Below are positions 24,401 through 34,628 of a DNA stretch of 64,000 nucleotides, piece after piece. Location of the stretch: positions 70,586,001 through 70,650,000 of the forward strand of contig CM077599.1 of the NCBI GenBank assembly GCA_039654915.1, read 5' to 3'. A program made the position numbers and the translations under genes. The notes beneath the pieces were generated by a model. That model worked only from the letters and a program-made list of their open reading frames with translations. It was not told the DNA's origin and searched no databases. Every line of letters begins with the position of its first letter. Position 1 is the first letter of the stretch. This DNA comes from Aquilaria yunnanensis. Its lineage: Eukaryota > Streptophyta > Magnoliopsida > Malvales > Thymelaeaceae.

Positions 24401-26195
24401 TTTTCATCCATATTTAACGGTCTAGTTGACAGTAGGACAAAATATTAACAATTAAATAGTTTTAGGATGAGTGGTGTAACACATGATAGTTTAGGGATGA
24501 ATAAGCAACTTGAGCACAATTTAGGGACCACTGAAAATATTTTCCCCTTTAAAATTTAGGGACCCCTGGCATTTCCTTTCTCTTTCCATGCTCCCCTCAC
24601 TAAAACCATTCCAAAGTATTAACAATTGGATCAACTTACAGTTCTTTGAGGGTTGATGTTGGCAATCTTGAAGGCTTGTTGAAATGCATTTTCAAATGGT
24701 TTACACAGAATTGGTGTCCATGGAACTAAGCAGGCAGCTGGATTAGCATCACTTGTATTGCAAATGGTGGCACCAAGATTTTCATCATTTGGGGACCTCA
24801 TTTTGTTTGTAGGATTGAGAGATTCAAAGCCTATTATCCTTTCAAAGCAACCATCCAGGCCAAGCCTCCTTAGGACATTACCCACATGAACTTCATCCCC
24901 ATTTGAGAATACCTAGTCCGAAAGGATCAAAAGATGCATGAATTAGAATTGTTCAATCTTCTAATACTACAAGAGAAAATGCAAAATTTGGACAAAAAAA
25001 AAAGTGGCAGAATTTTCAGTCATCAGTCATTTAGTCACCGATTCATCCCATAAAGTGTTTAGTGACCGATTAGCTACCAAGCTTAGTCGCTAATCCGTCA
25101 CAAGTCTGCTACTATTCAGCCTCCCGGACAGTAGCGGACAGGTTTTCAGCGATCGGTGGTTTGGTCACAAAAAAGTGGAAAACTATAATTGGTGACCAAA
25201 TCGCTGGTTGAAATTTTACATCCATCTTGCAGTGAAAGACCAAAATAAATACTTTGATTATGTTACTTTTCAATTAATTACATTTAAGCTGGTAAAGTTT
25301 GGTCAAAGTTATACCAAAAATATAATTTTAACCAAATATCGGTGAAGGAACGCTAATTGAAACTTCTAACATGAATTATCAATCAATTACCACTTTTTGA
25401 AGAGGCAAGCTGAGAAGAAGATTTCTTAAGACTGGATCAGGCCTCAGGCTTTCATACGGTAACCTCCAGTGAACAAAACTGCGAAAAAAAAAAAACAGGA
25501 AATCCCATTGATTTTTTCCGTTAGTTTCTAATTAAAAAACAAGAGGAGAATAATAACCCCACAAATAAATAAATAAATAAAATCTTACCTATGGTATTCA
25601 TCAAAGTCAAAGTCATATCCCAAGGCCTGCACAAGATAACTCTATTGTCAAGAAAACAAGTCTCAGATTCTCTCTAATCAGGACAAACAACTTTTAGCTA
25701 CTTTACCATTAGACCAGCCATTGAAGTCCCATAGTTTCTGTACAGAAAATAGTTGAGCTCTGAGACCTTATTTACCTCCACCCCAAGCTTTTGAATCATG
25801 AATTCTACAAAACAGAAAAAGAAAAATAAATTCAGGAATACTTCCGAGTGATAAAACGATGTAAATAAAAATTAAAAAAGTAAATTATTTCAATTAGGAA
25901 ATGATTAAATTAATATTGTACTGATCTAATTACCTTCTATATTCTTGGTGCATTGTTTGGACAATCCAGAACTTAGAGGATAAAGGGTGTCATCCACATC
26001 TGAAATCAAAGCAAGAGATTCCCAATTTCTTGATTATATCAAGGGGTGATCAGGGTTTAGTTAAAGAATTTTGTTTAATATACTAAAAATTGTTTATAAA
26101 AAAACTTACTAAAGAGGAGTTTCAAAATCAACCAAAAACGATAGAGAAGGCTTACCAAAGAGGAGGCAGTCATATTTTGATACCAAAACATCCAT
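21462..26195 (-). CDS. HAD-superfamily phosphatase, copy B (paralogue of copy A)
   Basis: Eight coding exons were placed: 26156-26195, 25934-25999, 25707-25804, 25589-25626, 25391-25478, 24640-24912, 23408-23473 and 21462-21611. They total 819 nt for 272 aa. Exons 2, 3, 4, 5 and 7 have exactly the lengths of those in copy A, so the two genes arose by duplication. HAD motifs: DVDDT at residues 14-18, FSNGD at 112-116, K181 in CKPFENAF, FFDDS at 203-207. Motif II uses Ser113 where copy A has Thr120; both are accepted in HAD enzymes. HWRLPY replaces HGRLPY of copy A. The start at 26195 gives a shorter N-terminus than in A. Introns 5-7 are enlarged and hold MITEs. The frame is intact, so it is probably functional. 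Confidence 0.9.
22230..23010. mobile_element. MITE-like insertion in intron 7 of HAD gene B
   Basis: The left end TTTTGGGAAATTTTCAAAAAACC and the inverse of the right end (TTTGGGAAATTATCATATGGTTT) match as terminal inverted repeats. The sequence after the left tip, with CCCTTGAGGTTTAG and TCACTTACCCCC, is typical of high-copy plant MITEs. No clean target duplication is visible, so the boundaries are approximate. It holds (CAG)n- and (TAA)n-like microsatellites near 22640-22685. Confidence 0.5.
24207..24546. mobile_element. hairpin MITE, MULE type, in intron 6 of HAD gene B
   Basis: The element is almost wholly an inverted repeat: GGGTAAATATTTTCAG at the left tip and CTGAAAATATTTTCCC at the right, continuing through GCTTATTCATCCC / GGGATGAATAAGC and GACCGTTAAATA / TATTTAACGGTC. 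Flanks are a perfect 9-bp duplication, CTTTAAAAT, at 24198-24206 and 24547-24555. It is non-coding, and the tip GGGTAAAT is shared with other elements in the window. Confidence 0.88.
24965..25235. mobile_element. small CACTA-like element in intron 5 of HAD gene B
   Basis: The left end ACTACAAGAGAAAA is one base short of the CACTA terminus CACTACAAGAAAA. The right end TCTTGCAGTG is its inverse. Between them are repeated subterminal words such as TTAGTCACCGATT, AGTGACCGATTAGC and GGTGACCAAATCGC, which is the usual organisation of En/Spm-type ends. It is non-coding. Confidence 0.55.
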
Positions 26196-26460
26196 TTTTT
26201 AAGTGCCAAAACAAATTTTTTTTTTTTTTTTACTTTAGAGATAGATCTGTCCCTGTGGAAGTCGATCAGAAGAGCAATTAAAACCATGGAAAAGATTGAG
26301 AACAGAAAAGAAATGAATCGAAAGATTCTAAACCCTTTTACCTGAAGAACTTGAATTGTAAATTTGTGACTCCCAGAACCAAAGATTTGCTGAAGAAATT
26401 CCAGGAATGTGAAGCTAAGCTAGCAGTCGATAGCTGACGAGACTAAACAGAGGAGAATAT
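26196..26460 (-). promoter_or_regulatory. leader region of HAD gene B
   Basis: A donor-like CTTCAG|GTAAAAGG on the minus strand at about 26340 suggests a leader exon around 26341-26420 and a leader intron before the ATG, as in copy A. A T-rich run (about 26215-26231 on the plus strand) lies within the leader intron. Prediction only. Confidence 0.35.
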
Positions 26461-27258
26461 ATAGCGAAGCCTTAAAGGCATCTATTGTTGACGTTCAATT
26501 GGTGATGGTGGTGTGAAAACGAAATGCATGACTAGACAAAGAAAAACCATGTTTTCTTGACATTTCACAACTTAACATATGAACCAGTCTGACCGGTAAA
26601 GACCGGTAAAGGCTTCTTCTTCTTTTTTATTAGTTGTTGATGTTTGGTATAACGAATCAAAGCCAATTTGCCCCACCACTGGCTACTATAGTCGCGCGTT
26701 AGATATATTTTTATAGGAATTTTTAAAAAGTAACTGACTGATTAATTTTTACATATAGTTGAGTATTTCCTTATATTATATATAAATTAGATAAATTTTA
26801 AGAAATTTAAATATTAAGTTTAGAATATTTTTTAAATCAAGTATCTTTCTATTAAGTTTTGCTTTTCTAGTCTGGGTAAGGGAAATATTAATAAAAATTA
26901 ATTATTTTATAAAAAATATTCAAGTAGCTTTCAGGTAAATGAAGTATTAGCTTTTTTTTTTTTTTTTTGTACTTAGAATACAATATAATACAAAGCATTG
27001 CAAAGGTTAAGAGAGAGAAATTAAGGATTCGGTGGGTTCTTTTGACTCTGAAAAGGCTTGAACCCTAGCCCCAGGGGCAACCCTATTGTACCTTGAAGTG
27101 ATAATTGGGCTAAACCTTTAGGTGTGAAAATATTAACTTTTAAATTTCTTTGATTCTGGATTAAAAAAAATAAGACAAAATTCTGAAAATGCATTAGGTG
27201 TATATTCACCACGTTTGCTTCCATTTGGTTTCTGTTAGTATAAATAAGAGAATTCAGT
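26461..27258. other. intergenic DNA, no gene seen
   Basis: AT-rich sequence upstream of HAD gene B. The short frame at 27021-27224 does not resemble a protein family. The right edge grades into the LINE remnant. Confidence 0.4.
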
Positions 27259-27723
27259 TCAAGTCAACACAGGGAAGAGCATCATGAAAAGCTGTGGGTC
27301 AGAGTTCTAAAGTCTTTATTTCCCTCACAGTGATTTTCTTCAAACTAGGAAAGGGTCAAGACCTTCTTTGGGGTTGAGCAGCCTATTGGTTGGGGGAGAC
27401 TGTATTAAGGACAAGCTATGTTGCCAAATTCAGAATGGTGAGCCTGTTAAAGTGTGGAGTGATCCCTGGATTTATGAGTTATCTGGTTTTAAACTTAGTA
27501 GGCCTAAGTACATTCCTCATTCCTTGTTAGACATGAATGTCAGTCAGATTATGAATCCTGATACACATACATGGCAACTTAAAAATATCAATCCTTGGAT
27601 ATTTCTTGAGGGTAGAAAAGTAATTCTAATGCTTCCAATTATTAATATCCAAGCTTAATATTGGTTAGTTTGGCCATGGACAAAGAAAGGTGAACTTACT
27701 GTTAAGTCTAGTTATGATCTTCA
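27259..27723 (+). pseudogene. LINE remnant 1, segment a (end of RT region, start of zinc-binding RT domain)
   Basis: Reading in shifting frames gives sequence typical of the region after the reverse transcriptase in plant LINEs: a KLWVRVLKSL-like stretch, GEPVKVWSDPWI, and after a frame change WPWTKKGELTVKSSYDLH, the usual entry to the zinc-binding (zf-RVT) domain. Stops and shifts show long decay. The reading breaks off exactly at the CTTCA target duplication (27719-27723) of copia-1 and resumes at 36084. Confidence 0.75.
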
Positions 27724-28309
27724 TGAAGATTTTCAGGATCTTATGATAACATACTTTTATGTTATCTACTCATATATATGTCACATGCATATTTGTTCAT
27801 TTGAATTCAACATGGATATAGATATACATAATACTAATTCTTTAACATATTATTCATGCAGTTGATATAACATGCTATATAAAATATCAATTTTACATAC
27901 ATGTTGTGTCAAATAAATCCTAGCATGCTACTAAGAACATTCATGTAAATAATTCAAACCTAGCATGCTACTAAACCAAGAGAGAATGTGCACCTTTCTT
28001 CTTGGTTATCTTTGGTGAAAACTTGAGGGAGAACTTGATCTTAGAGGGGCACCTTGAAGCTTGAATAGAGATGAACAATCTCTATGTAAATCCACCCACA
28101 ATGCTCTCAAGAAGTGTTTAATATTTCGGCCTCTAAAGGAAATAGGAGGAGAACAATTTTCTCTCAAGAAAATGGAGCAAATAGAGTGCAAATTCGTGCT
28201 TAAAATGGCCAGCCACTAAAGGCTATTTATAGATGACCAAAAGGCACACCTTTACACCAAGAAAGGTGTCTTTTAAGCCAAAGAACACTTCCTTTGGCTA
28301 AGGGTCATG

Positions 28310-28500
28310 TATGGTGGCGAAAATACATGTCTTTTAGCAAAGAAACACTTTCTTTAGCCTATAACCACCCATAACTACCTTATGGGCGAAAATACATGTC
28401 TTTTAGAGCCAAGGAACACTTCTTTTGGCCTATAACCACCCCATAACTACCTTATGGCCGAATATACATGTCTTTTCACTCAAGGAACACTTCCTTTGGA
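28310..28500. repeat. approx. 69-bp tandem repeat within copia-1 3' LTR
   Basis: Units containing ATACATGTCTTTTAG, CCAAGGAACACTTC, GGCCTATAACCACCC and AACTACCTTATGG recur in tandem. The 5' LTR holds one extra unit (35220-35470), explaining part of the length difference between the LTRs. Confidence 0.75.
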
Positions 28501-28599
28501 TGAAAGGACATGTTCTTTTAGCCAATAGTCATCTCTTTTGATGAAGAGACATACCTTTACACAAAAGATGTGTCTCTTGGTGGTTATGAGCTAAAAGCA

Positions 28600-29040
28600 A
28601 GGTGAGCTGGCACAAAGCTAGCTCACTATGCTACTTATGCACCATTGAGCTCCTTTGAGCTCCAACCAAGCACCATGAACTGAGGTCCAGCTCCTAGAGC
28701 TGACCTTGAGCTGGAGTTAGCTGCTCTCAGCTGAAGTGAACTGAAGTCCAGCTACACTCAGCTACCAGAAGCTGAAGTGAGCTGACTTGAGCTAACTTGA
28801 GCTGAAGTCCAGCTACTTTGAGCCACTTATAGCTGAAGTGAGCTGACTTGAGCTAACTTGAGCTGAAGTCCAGCTACTTTGAGCTACTTATAGCTGAAGT
28901 GAGCTGACTTGAGCTGAAGTCCAGCTACTCTGAGCTACTTATAGCTGCAGTGAGCTGACATAAGCTAACTTGAGCTAAAGGGAGCTACTTTTAGCTGCCT
29001 TAGATAGCTGTTCAAGCTAGAGTTAGCTCAATGAGCTCAA
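28600..29040. repeat. AGCT-rich tandem array within copia-1 3' LTR
   Basis: Dozens of GAGCTGA/AGCTGAAGT/CCAGCTACT words form imperfect tandem units of about 55-75 bp. The palindromic core AGCT recurs roughly every 5-12 bp. The same array occurs in the 5' LTR (35585-36030) with a 10-bp unit difference. It lies in the U3 part of the LTR on the element's strand. Confidence 0.8.
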
Positions 29041-29053
29041 ATCCTACCTTTAA

Positions 29054-29068
29054 CTCCCACTCTCACTA
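29054..29068 (-). other. polypurine tract of copia-1
   Basis: On the minus strand this reads TAGTGAGAGTGGGAG, directly ahead of the 3' LTR alignment. A purine tract with GTGGGAG before U3 is the normal plus-strand primer of copia elements. The expected TGTTGG start of U3 is missing here because of the 32-bp deletion. Confidence 0.65.
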
Positions 29069-30306
29069 AGATGCTTTTAAAGTTCCAGGTCCCACTCAAA
29101 ACAAATTCCTTAATCCTTATAGCCGAAAGAATCCAGACACTTCTACATATATAGAGTTGTGGGTGCGACCTCAGGCACACACACTGAGTCTCTTCTATTG
29201 AGGTTGTTAGACTCTCAATAGAATATTGTCCTCTCCTCATAGTTTGAACTTCTTCAAACTTTCCTTTGAACACATCAAATTCAAGTGTGTTGCTTAAACA
29301 CATCAAGCTTGCTTGAACACATCAAACTATGCCTCCCAGACCCCAGACATATGATACACTTCTTAATCACAATCAGTCTCTTTCTTAGAATTTCAACTCC
29401 TTGAAATCCATGATTGTATTAAGCATTGAGTACTCATTTCAATCACTTGTCATTCAATCTAGCATACTACTCACAGTAATATGTGGGCCCAAGATTGAAT
29501 TTAGTGAACGTGTATCATCTTAATGTCTTTCCTTTTAGCTTCAACTACTTAGGTCAATGAGTTAACATGATTACCCAAAAGGAGGATACTCCAGTCTCAT
29601 TTCTCTAAGACCTTCGACAACCAATCAAAGTAATCATAATTAACTCAACTTCCTAATAGCAAGCCATAGTCACTAAGAGTCTGATTCGAAGAATCTCACA
29701 CTAAGCAAGAGTAGAGACAACTTGCTTAAATTATTCTTTGGTCGTATTTCATGGTCATGGAACACTTGGAAACACATCCATTAAAGTTCCATAATACACT
29801 TCTAAGGTGTTTTACTCATGTCACTCCCACTTGGAGTGATCTCTATTTCAATTGAGGAGTTGTCATTTCTCCCTCTTAAAACACCACTAAGTGTACTCCT
29901 CTTAACACATAAAAGGAGGACATGTCAATAACCATGAAATTTCTCCATGTAAGCCCTAGCTTACATCTAACATAGGCTAGGATGTATGAATGGTCATACA
30001 AACAGAATGCACCAAAGCATGGAATCTTGATTACTCATAATCAAGGCGACCATAAAAGCTAAAGTGTCATGTGTTGGAGCATGACTCCCACTTAAATGTA
30101 TCATTCACTTAAGTTTCATTTAAGTCTTCAGCCAGTCTCATCCTTAATCTTACACAAAGATCAAGGGCGGATGACTCGTGTGAGAAAGTCATCCTCTGCC
30201 TATGTTTGACATGTTCATTTGTTCGTTGTGATTCATAAAATTGAACTGAATATTTCATAAAATACATAACATGTGTGACACCAAAGAGGTGAAGTACATC
30301 CAACAT
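29069..30306 (-). other. long 3' non-coding domain of copia-1
   Basis: About 1.24 kb lies between the RNase H stop and the polypurine tract. No recognised protein is encoded; the 89-codon minus frame at 29037-29306 has no family features. Two further GTGGGAGT purine words on the minus strand, near 29824 and 30087, resemble extra polypurine tracts. Confidence 0.6.
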
Positions 30307-33300
30307 TTACAATCTTCTAAGACCCATTGCTCTAACATGTCGAGCAAATACAAGTGGTGGCAATGGCTTGGTGAGAGGATCTGCCACCATCAGGTCTGTA
30401 GAAATGTACTCAATCCTAACTTCACCCTCTTCAATTGCATCTCGCACAAAGTTATATTTCATGCTAATGTGCTTGGTCTTTCCATGGTATTTGGGGTCTT
30501 TGGTATAAACCATGGCTGCCATACTATCACTGCAGATAGTAATACGTTTCTCAATAGAAACCCTAGACTCCAAATTCTTAAAGAAATAACCTAGCCAAAG
30601 GGCTTCTTGTACAGTTGAGGCACATGAAATAAATTGAGCCTCTATTGTGGACAATGCTGTACAAGTTTGCTTCTTACTACACCAAGTAGTAGCCCCACCA
30701 TTTAGCATGAAAAGATAACCAGATGTAGACTTGCTGGAGTCTTTATCTCCTCCCCAATTAGCATCGGAATAGCCACGTAAACCAAGGTCTTTACCTTGGT
30801 AACAAAGCCAATAATCCTTAGTACCCTTGAGGTACCTTAGGATCCTCTTAACACTTTTCCAATGCTCCAGACCAGGGTTGGAAGAATATTTGCTAGAAGT
30901 CCAACCGCTTGGCTGATGTCTGGCCTTGTACATAACATGGTGTACATCAAGCTACCAATGGCACTTAGGTAGGGGATCTGAGCCATCTCTTCCTTTTCTT
31001 TTGGAGTCTTAGGACATAAGTCCTCTCCAATCTTGCAACTATATGCAAGAGGTGTACTCATGGGCTTTGCATTTGTTAAGTTGAACCTTGCAAGAATCTT
31101 ATCAATATAAGGTTCTTGAGAAAGGGCCAATAGCCTTGCCTTTCTATCCCTCAGGATCTTAACCCCTAGGATAAAGGCAGCCTCTCCCATGTTCTTCATG
31201 TCAAAGGTGGAAGACAACCATCCCTTGATGGTACTTAACAATGCAACCCCATTACTTGCAATCAGTATATCATCTACATATAGAGTCAATACTGCAAAAC
31301 TAGACCCAGAAGAGTACAAGTATACACAATGGTCTTAATGCATCATCACAAAGCCATAGCTTGTGATTGCATGGTGAAACTTCAAGTACCACTGTCTTGA
31401 AGCTTGATTAAGACCATAGATAGACTTCTTCAGTCTATATACCTTGTCCTCTTGACCCTTTTGGACAAACCCCTCAGGTTGTCTCATATATATCTCCTCA
31501 CTCAAATCACCATTGAGAAAGGCGGTCTTTACATCCATCTGATGTAACTTTAGGTCCAGATTTGCCACGATGGCAAGTAATATCCTGATGGAAGTGAATT
31601 TTACAATAGGAGAGAAGGTGTCTTTGAAATCAACACCCTCATTCTGTGTAAAACCCTTGGCCACCAAACGGGCCTTGTATCTTTCGATACTTCCATTAGA
31701 GTTCACCTTGATCTTGAGAACCCACTTGTTCCCAATTGCCTTACGGCCTGAAGGAAGATCACTTAGCTCCCAAACCCCATTGAGATGCATTGAATGCAAC
31801 TCATCCTTCATTGCATTTAGCCACTCTTCCCTCTGTGCACCCTCAAGAGCCTCCTTAATGTTACTTGGTTCATCTATCTCAGATGCAACCAAATTTGCCT
31901 CACTATCCAAGATCCACCATTCTTTAGGTGGTCCAAATTTCCTCATTGATCTTCTCAATGTAGGTTGAGATGGAGGCAACTCATGCTCCATCTCTTGAGG
32001 CTCAACATTTTGCTCTTGAGTATCCTCAACTCCCTCTTGAACAAAACCTTCCTCTTGGAGGTCTTGCTCATATTGGTCCACAACAACAGGTATTTCTGGA
32101 GCCATTGCTCCATGTGGTTGAGGTACTCCCTCTAGAGTTGGTGCATGTGTCCTAGGTGTCCTTATGACACTTGGTTGATCCTCATCTAGGATCTAGCTTA
32201 ATGAGGTTAAGTCACCACATTCACCAACTTTGGGAAACTCATCCTCCACAAAGTTAGCATTCCTTGCATCAAAGATGTTCCCAGTTTTCTGACTTATATC
32301 CAAGAACACATAACCCCTAGATTGTTCAGCATAACCAAGGAAGGCACACCTCCTCCCTCTTGGACCCAACTTTCCCAAAGGATGGTCCGTTATGTGAACA
32401 TAAGCTAAACAACCCCAAGGGCATAAATAGCTTAGGTTAGGAGTTTTCTTCTTCCATAACTCATATGGAGAAGAGTTCACATTCTTGGTGGGTACTCTAT
32501 TGAGGATATGAATTGCACACAGCAGTGCATCACTCCAATAAATGATGTCTAAGTTGGCCTTTGCCATCATGGAACGTACCATGTCCATAAGAGTTCTATT
32601 TTTTCTCTCAGACACTCCATTCTATTGGGGTGTCCAAGGAAGAGTGAACTCCCTTTCAATACCCTTTAAGTCACAAAATGCCTTGAATGCATTTGATGTA
32701 TACTCTCCACCCCTATCTGTCCTCAAGGACTTAACCTTCTTACCTACTTGGTTCTCAACCAAGTGTACATACTTCTCAAAGCATGCCAAGGCCTCTGCCT
32801 TGTTTCTTAGTAGGTAGATGTGGGTGAATCGAGTGTAATCATCTGTGAATGTGATGAAATACTTAAATCCATTTCTGGATTCAACCCTCATTGGCCCACA
32901 CAGGTCAGAGTGAACTAAACTTAGTGCCTCACTTCTCCTAGTTGCTTTGCCAAAAGGCTTTCTTGTGGCTTTGCCCTCTAGGCATGATTGGCAACTTGGA
33001 AGGACAACCTTGGTCAAGGAACCTAGCAAGCCACTCTTGGCTAGCTTGTCCATTCTATCTTGACCAATATGACCCAACCTCTCACGCCATCTCATTTCAT
33101 TTGTGACCTCTGTCACATAGCAACTAGGACTTGCAACAGAATGGTCAGTTGGCTTTAACTCATAAAGCCCATTATTAACTGAACAAGTGCATACTATCTG
33201 ATCATCTTTAATAATAGACACATTATTATTAAAGAATTTAAAGCAATAATTGTACTTCAACATACAACTTATAGAAATCAAATTTTTACAAATGTTTGGT

Positions 33301-34361
33301 ACATACAATACATCTATTAGATATAAATATCCAATATCTATAGGAATTCTACATGTTCCTATGCCTTCCACTTCTAGCCTAGCATCATTTCCCACTGAAA
33401 CATGCTTAGCTCCTTTTGAGAGCTTCCTGTAGGCCACAAACCAGGACTTGTCCCGAGCTATGTGGTCTGTTGCTCCCGAGTCTACAATCCACAAAGAATT
33501 GCACTCAGTTAGTAATGTACATGACACAACATGTACAATGGAAGTAGAAGGGTATGTATGTACCTTGGGTGGACCCTTGCAATCCTTTGCAAAGTGTCAT
33601 TTATACCCACAGTTGAAACACTTCAGCTTGCTTATGTCCCGCTTCTTTTTGAACTTTTTCTTGGAAGCAGGACCTTTTCCCTTGCCCTTCCCTGGCCTTT
33701 CTTTGCCACCACTCTTCTTCCATCCCTTCTGGATAGAGGATGAGGCAACATATGCCTTAGAATGGTCCTTGAGGGCCATCACCTCAGCCTCAAGGAGGAG
33801 GTGACGAGCAATGTCATCAAATGACATTATTTGACGGTTATGGCGTAAGTTGACCTTCATCAACTGCCATTCCTCATCGGGCAAGGAACGGATTATTGCT
33901 TGCACTTGTTGCTCATCAGTGAGCACATGCCCTGCTGTCTTAAGTTGGTGGATCATGCATGACATCTCACGCAAATGAGCACTCATAGAGTGATCAGCAC
34001 GCTTCACATAATTCTCAAACCTGAGAATCATTGAGCGTTGTTTCTCTATAGAAACATCTCCATACTTGGCCTTGACTGAGTCCCATATGGCCTTAGCCCC
34101 CTCACGCATGGAGAATTCCACCATAATATCATCCACCATAGTGGAGAGGAGAGTGACTCTACACATAGTGTTCTTCTTAAGGAATGCCTCATAGGCAGTC
34201 CTATCCTATCCCTCAGCAGGAGGCATGATCTTTTGAGTGAGCACATCAAGAGTATCTTGCTCAGTTAAAATGAATTTGACCTTCTGTTGCCAAATTGAAT
34301 AGTTTTCACCATCCAATTTGAGGTCACGGTTTAATTTTGCAACTATATTCTTACAAGCCAT
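30307..34361 (-). pseudogene. copia-1 gag-pol, interrupted
   Basis: The gag start is ATG at 34361 (MACKNIVAKL). Gag continues past a TAG at 34206-34208 to a CCHC knuckle in which a TGA (33597-33599) falls between the second Cys and the His. Protease has WIVDSGATDH; integrase has the H-H-C-C core and GGEYTSNAF; a TAG (32622-32624) sits inside the conserved TPQ-NG motif. A further TAG lies at 32193-32195 and a stop at about 31332-31334. The RT carries LYVDDILIAS and is followed, after a frameshift near 30900, by RNase H with TKHISMKYNF. All domains are otherwise well preserved, so the element is dead in cis but decayed only by a handful of changes. Confidence 0.92.
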
Positions 34362-34614
34362 CTACATTGATGCAATTCACATGTTTTAGTTCAATTTACA
34401 CAACAAGACTCAACAAAGCAACATGTGTATGAAACAACTTCTAACATGCTCATATATGGCAAAAGAGATGCATATAGCATTCGATCAGAAATACATAAAC
34501 ATGCCTTCATTGCTTCATACACATATCCTTCGTTAGCCTTTATCAAAATCATACATATATGTATGATCCCAAATCATGCTTACTACATGCAATATATACA
34601 TTTTCATCACCTAG

Positions 34615-34626
34615 GCTCTGATACCA
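34615..34626 (-). other. primer-binding site of copia-1
   Basis: TGGTATCAGAGC on the minus strand, complementary to the 3' end of plant initiator Met-tRNA, two bases inside the 5' LTR. It fixes the orientation and the inner border of the 5' LTR. Confidence 0.95.
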
Positions 34627-34628
34627 AT

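Larger units (their letters stand above)
27724..29050 (-). repeat. copia-1 3' LTR
   Basis: It aligns with 34629-36046. Relative to the 5' LTR it lacks an 11-bp AAAGTATGTTA duplication, one copy of a roughly 69-bp tandem unit, a 10-bp TGACTTGAGC unit, and the outermost 32 bp of U3 (36047-36078 in the 5' LTR). A TATA-like CTATAAATAG (minus strand) is present at about 28223-28232. The 61-codon minus frame at 28006-28191 is repeated in the other LTR and is part of the LTR, not a gene. Confidence 0.9.

Noticed and set aside
25020..25200. repeated AGTGACCGAT-like words that could suggest a CRISPR-like or regulatory array
   Set aside because: Spacing and sequence are irregular and the block lies between CACTA-type ends; these are subterminal transposon repeats.
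28006..28191. 61-codon minus frame, identical to one at 34921-35106
   Set aside because: Identity comes from the two LTRs of copia-1; it is LTR sequence, not a duplicated gene.
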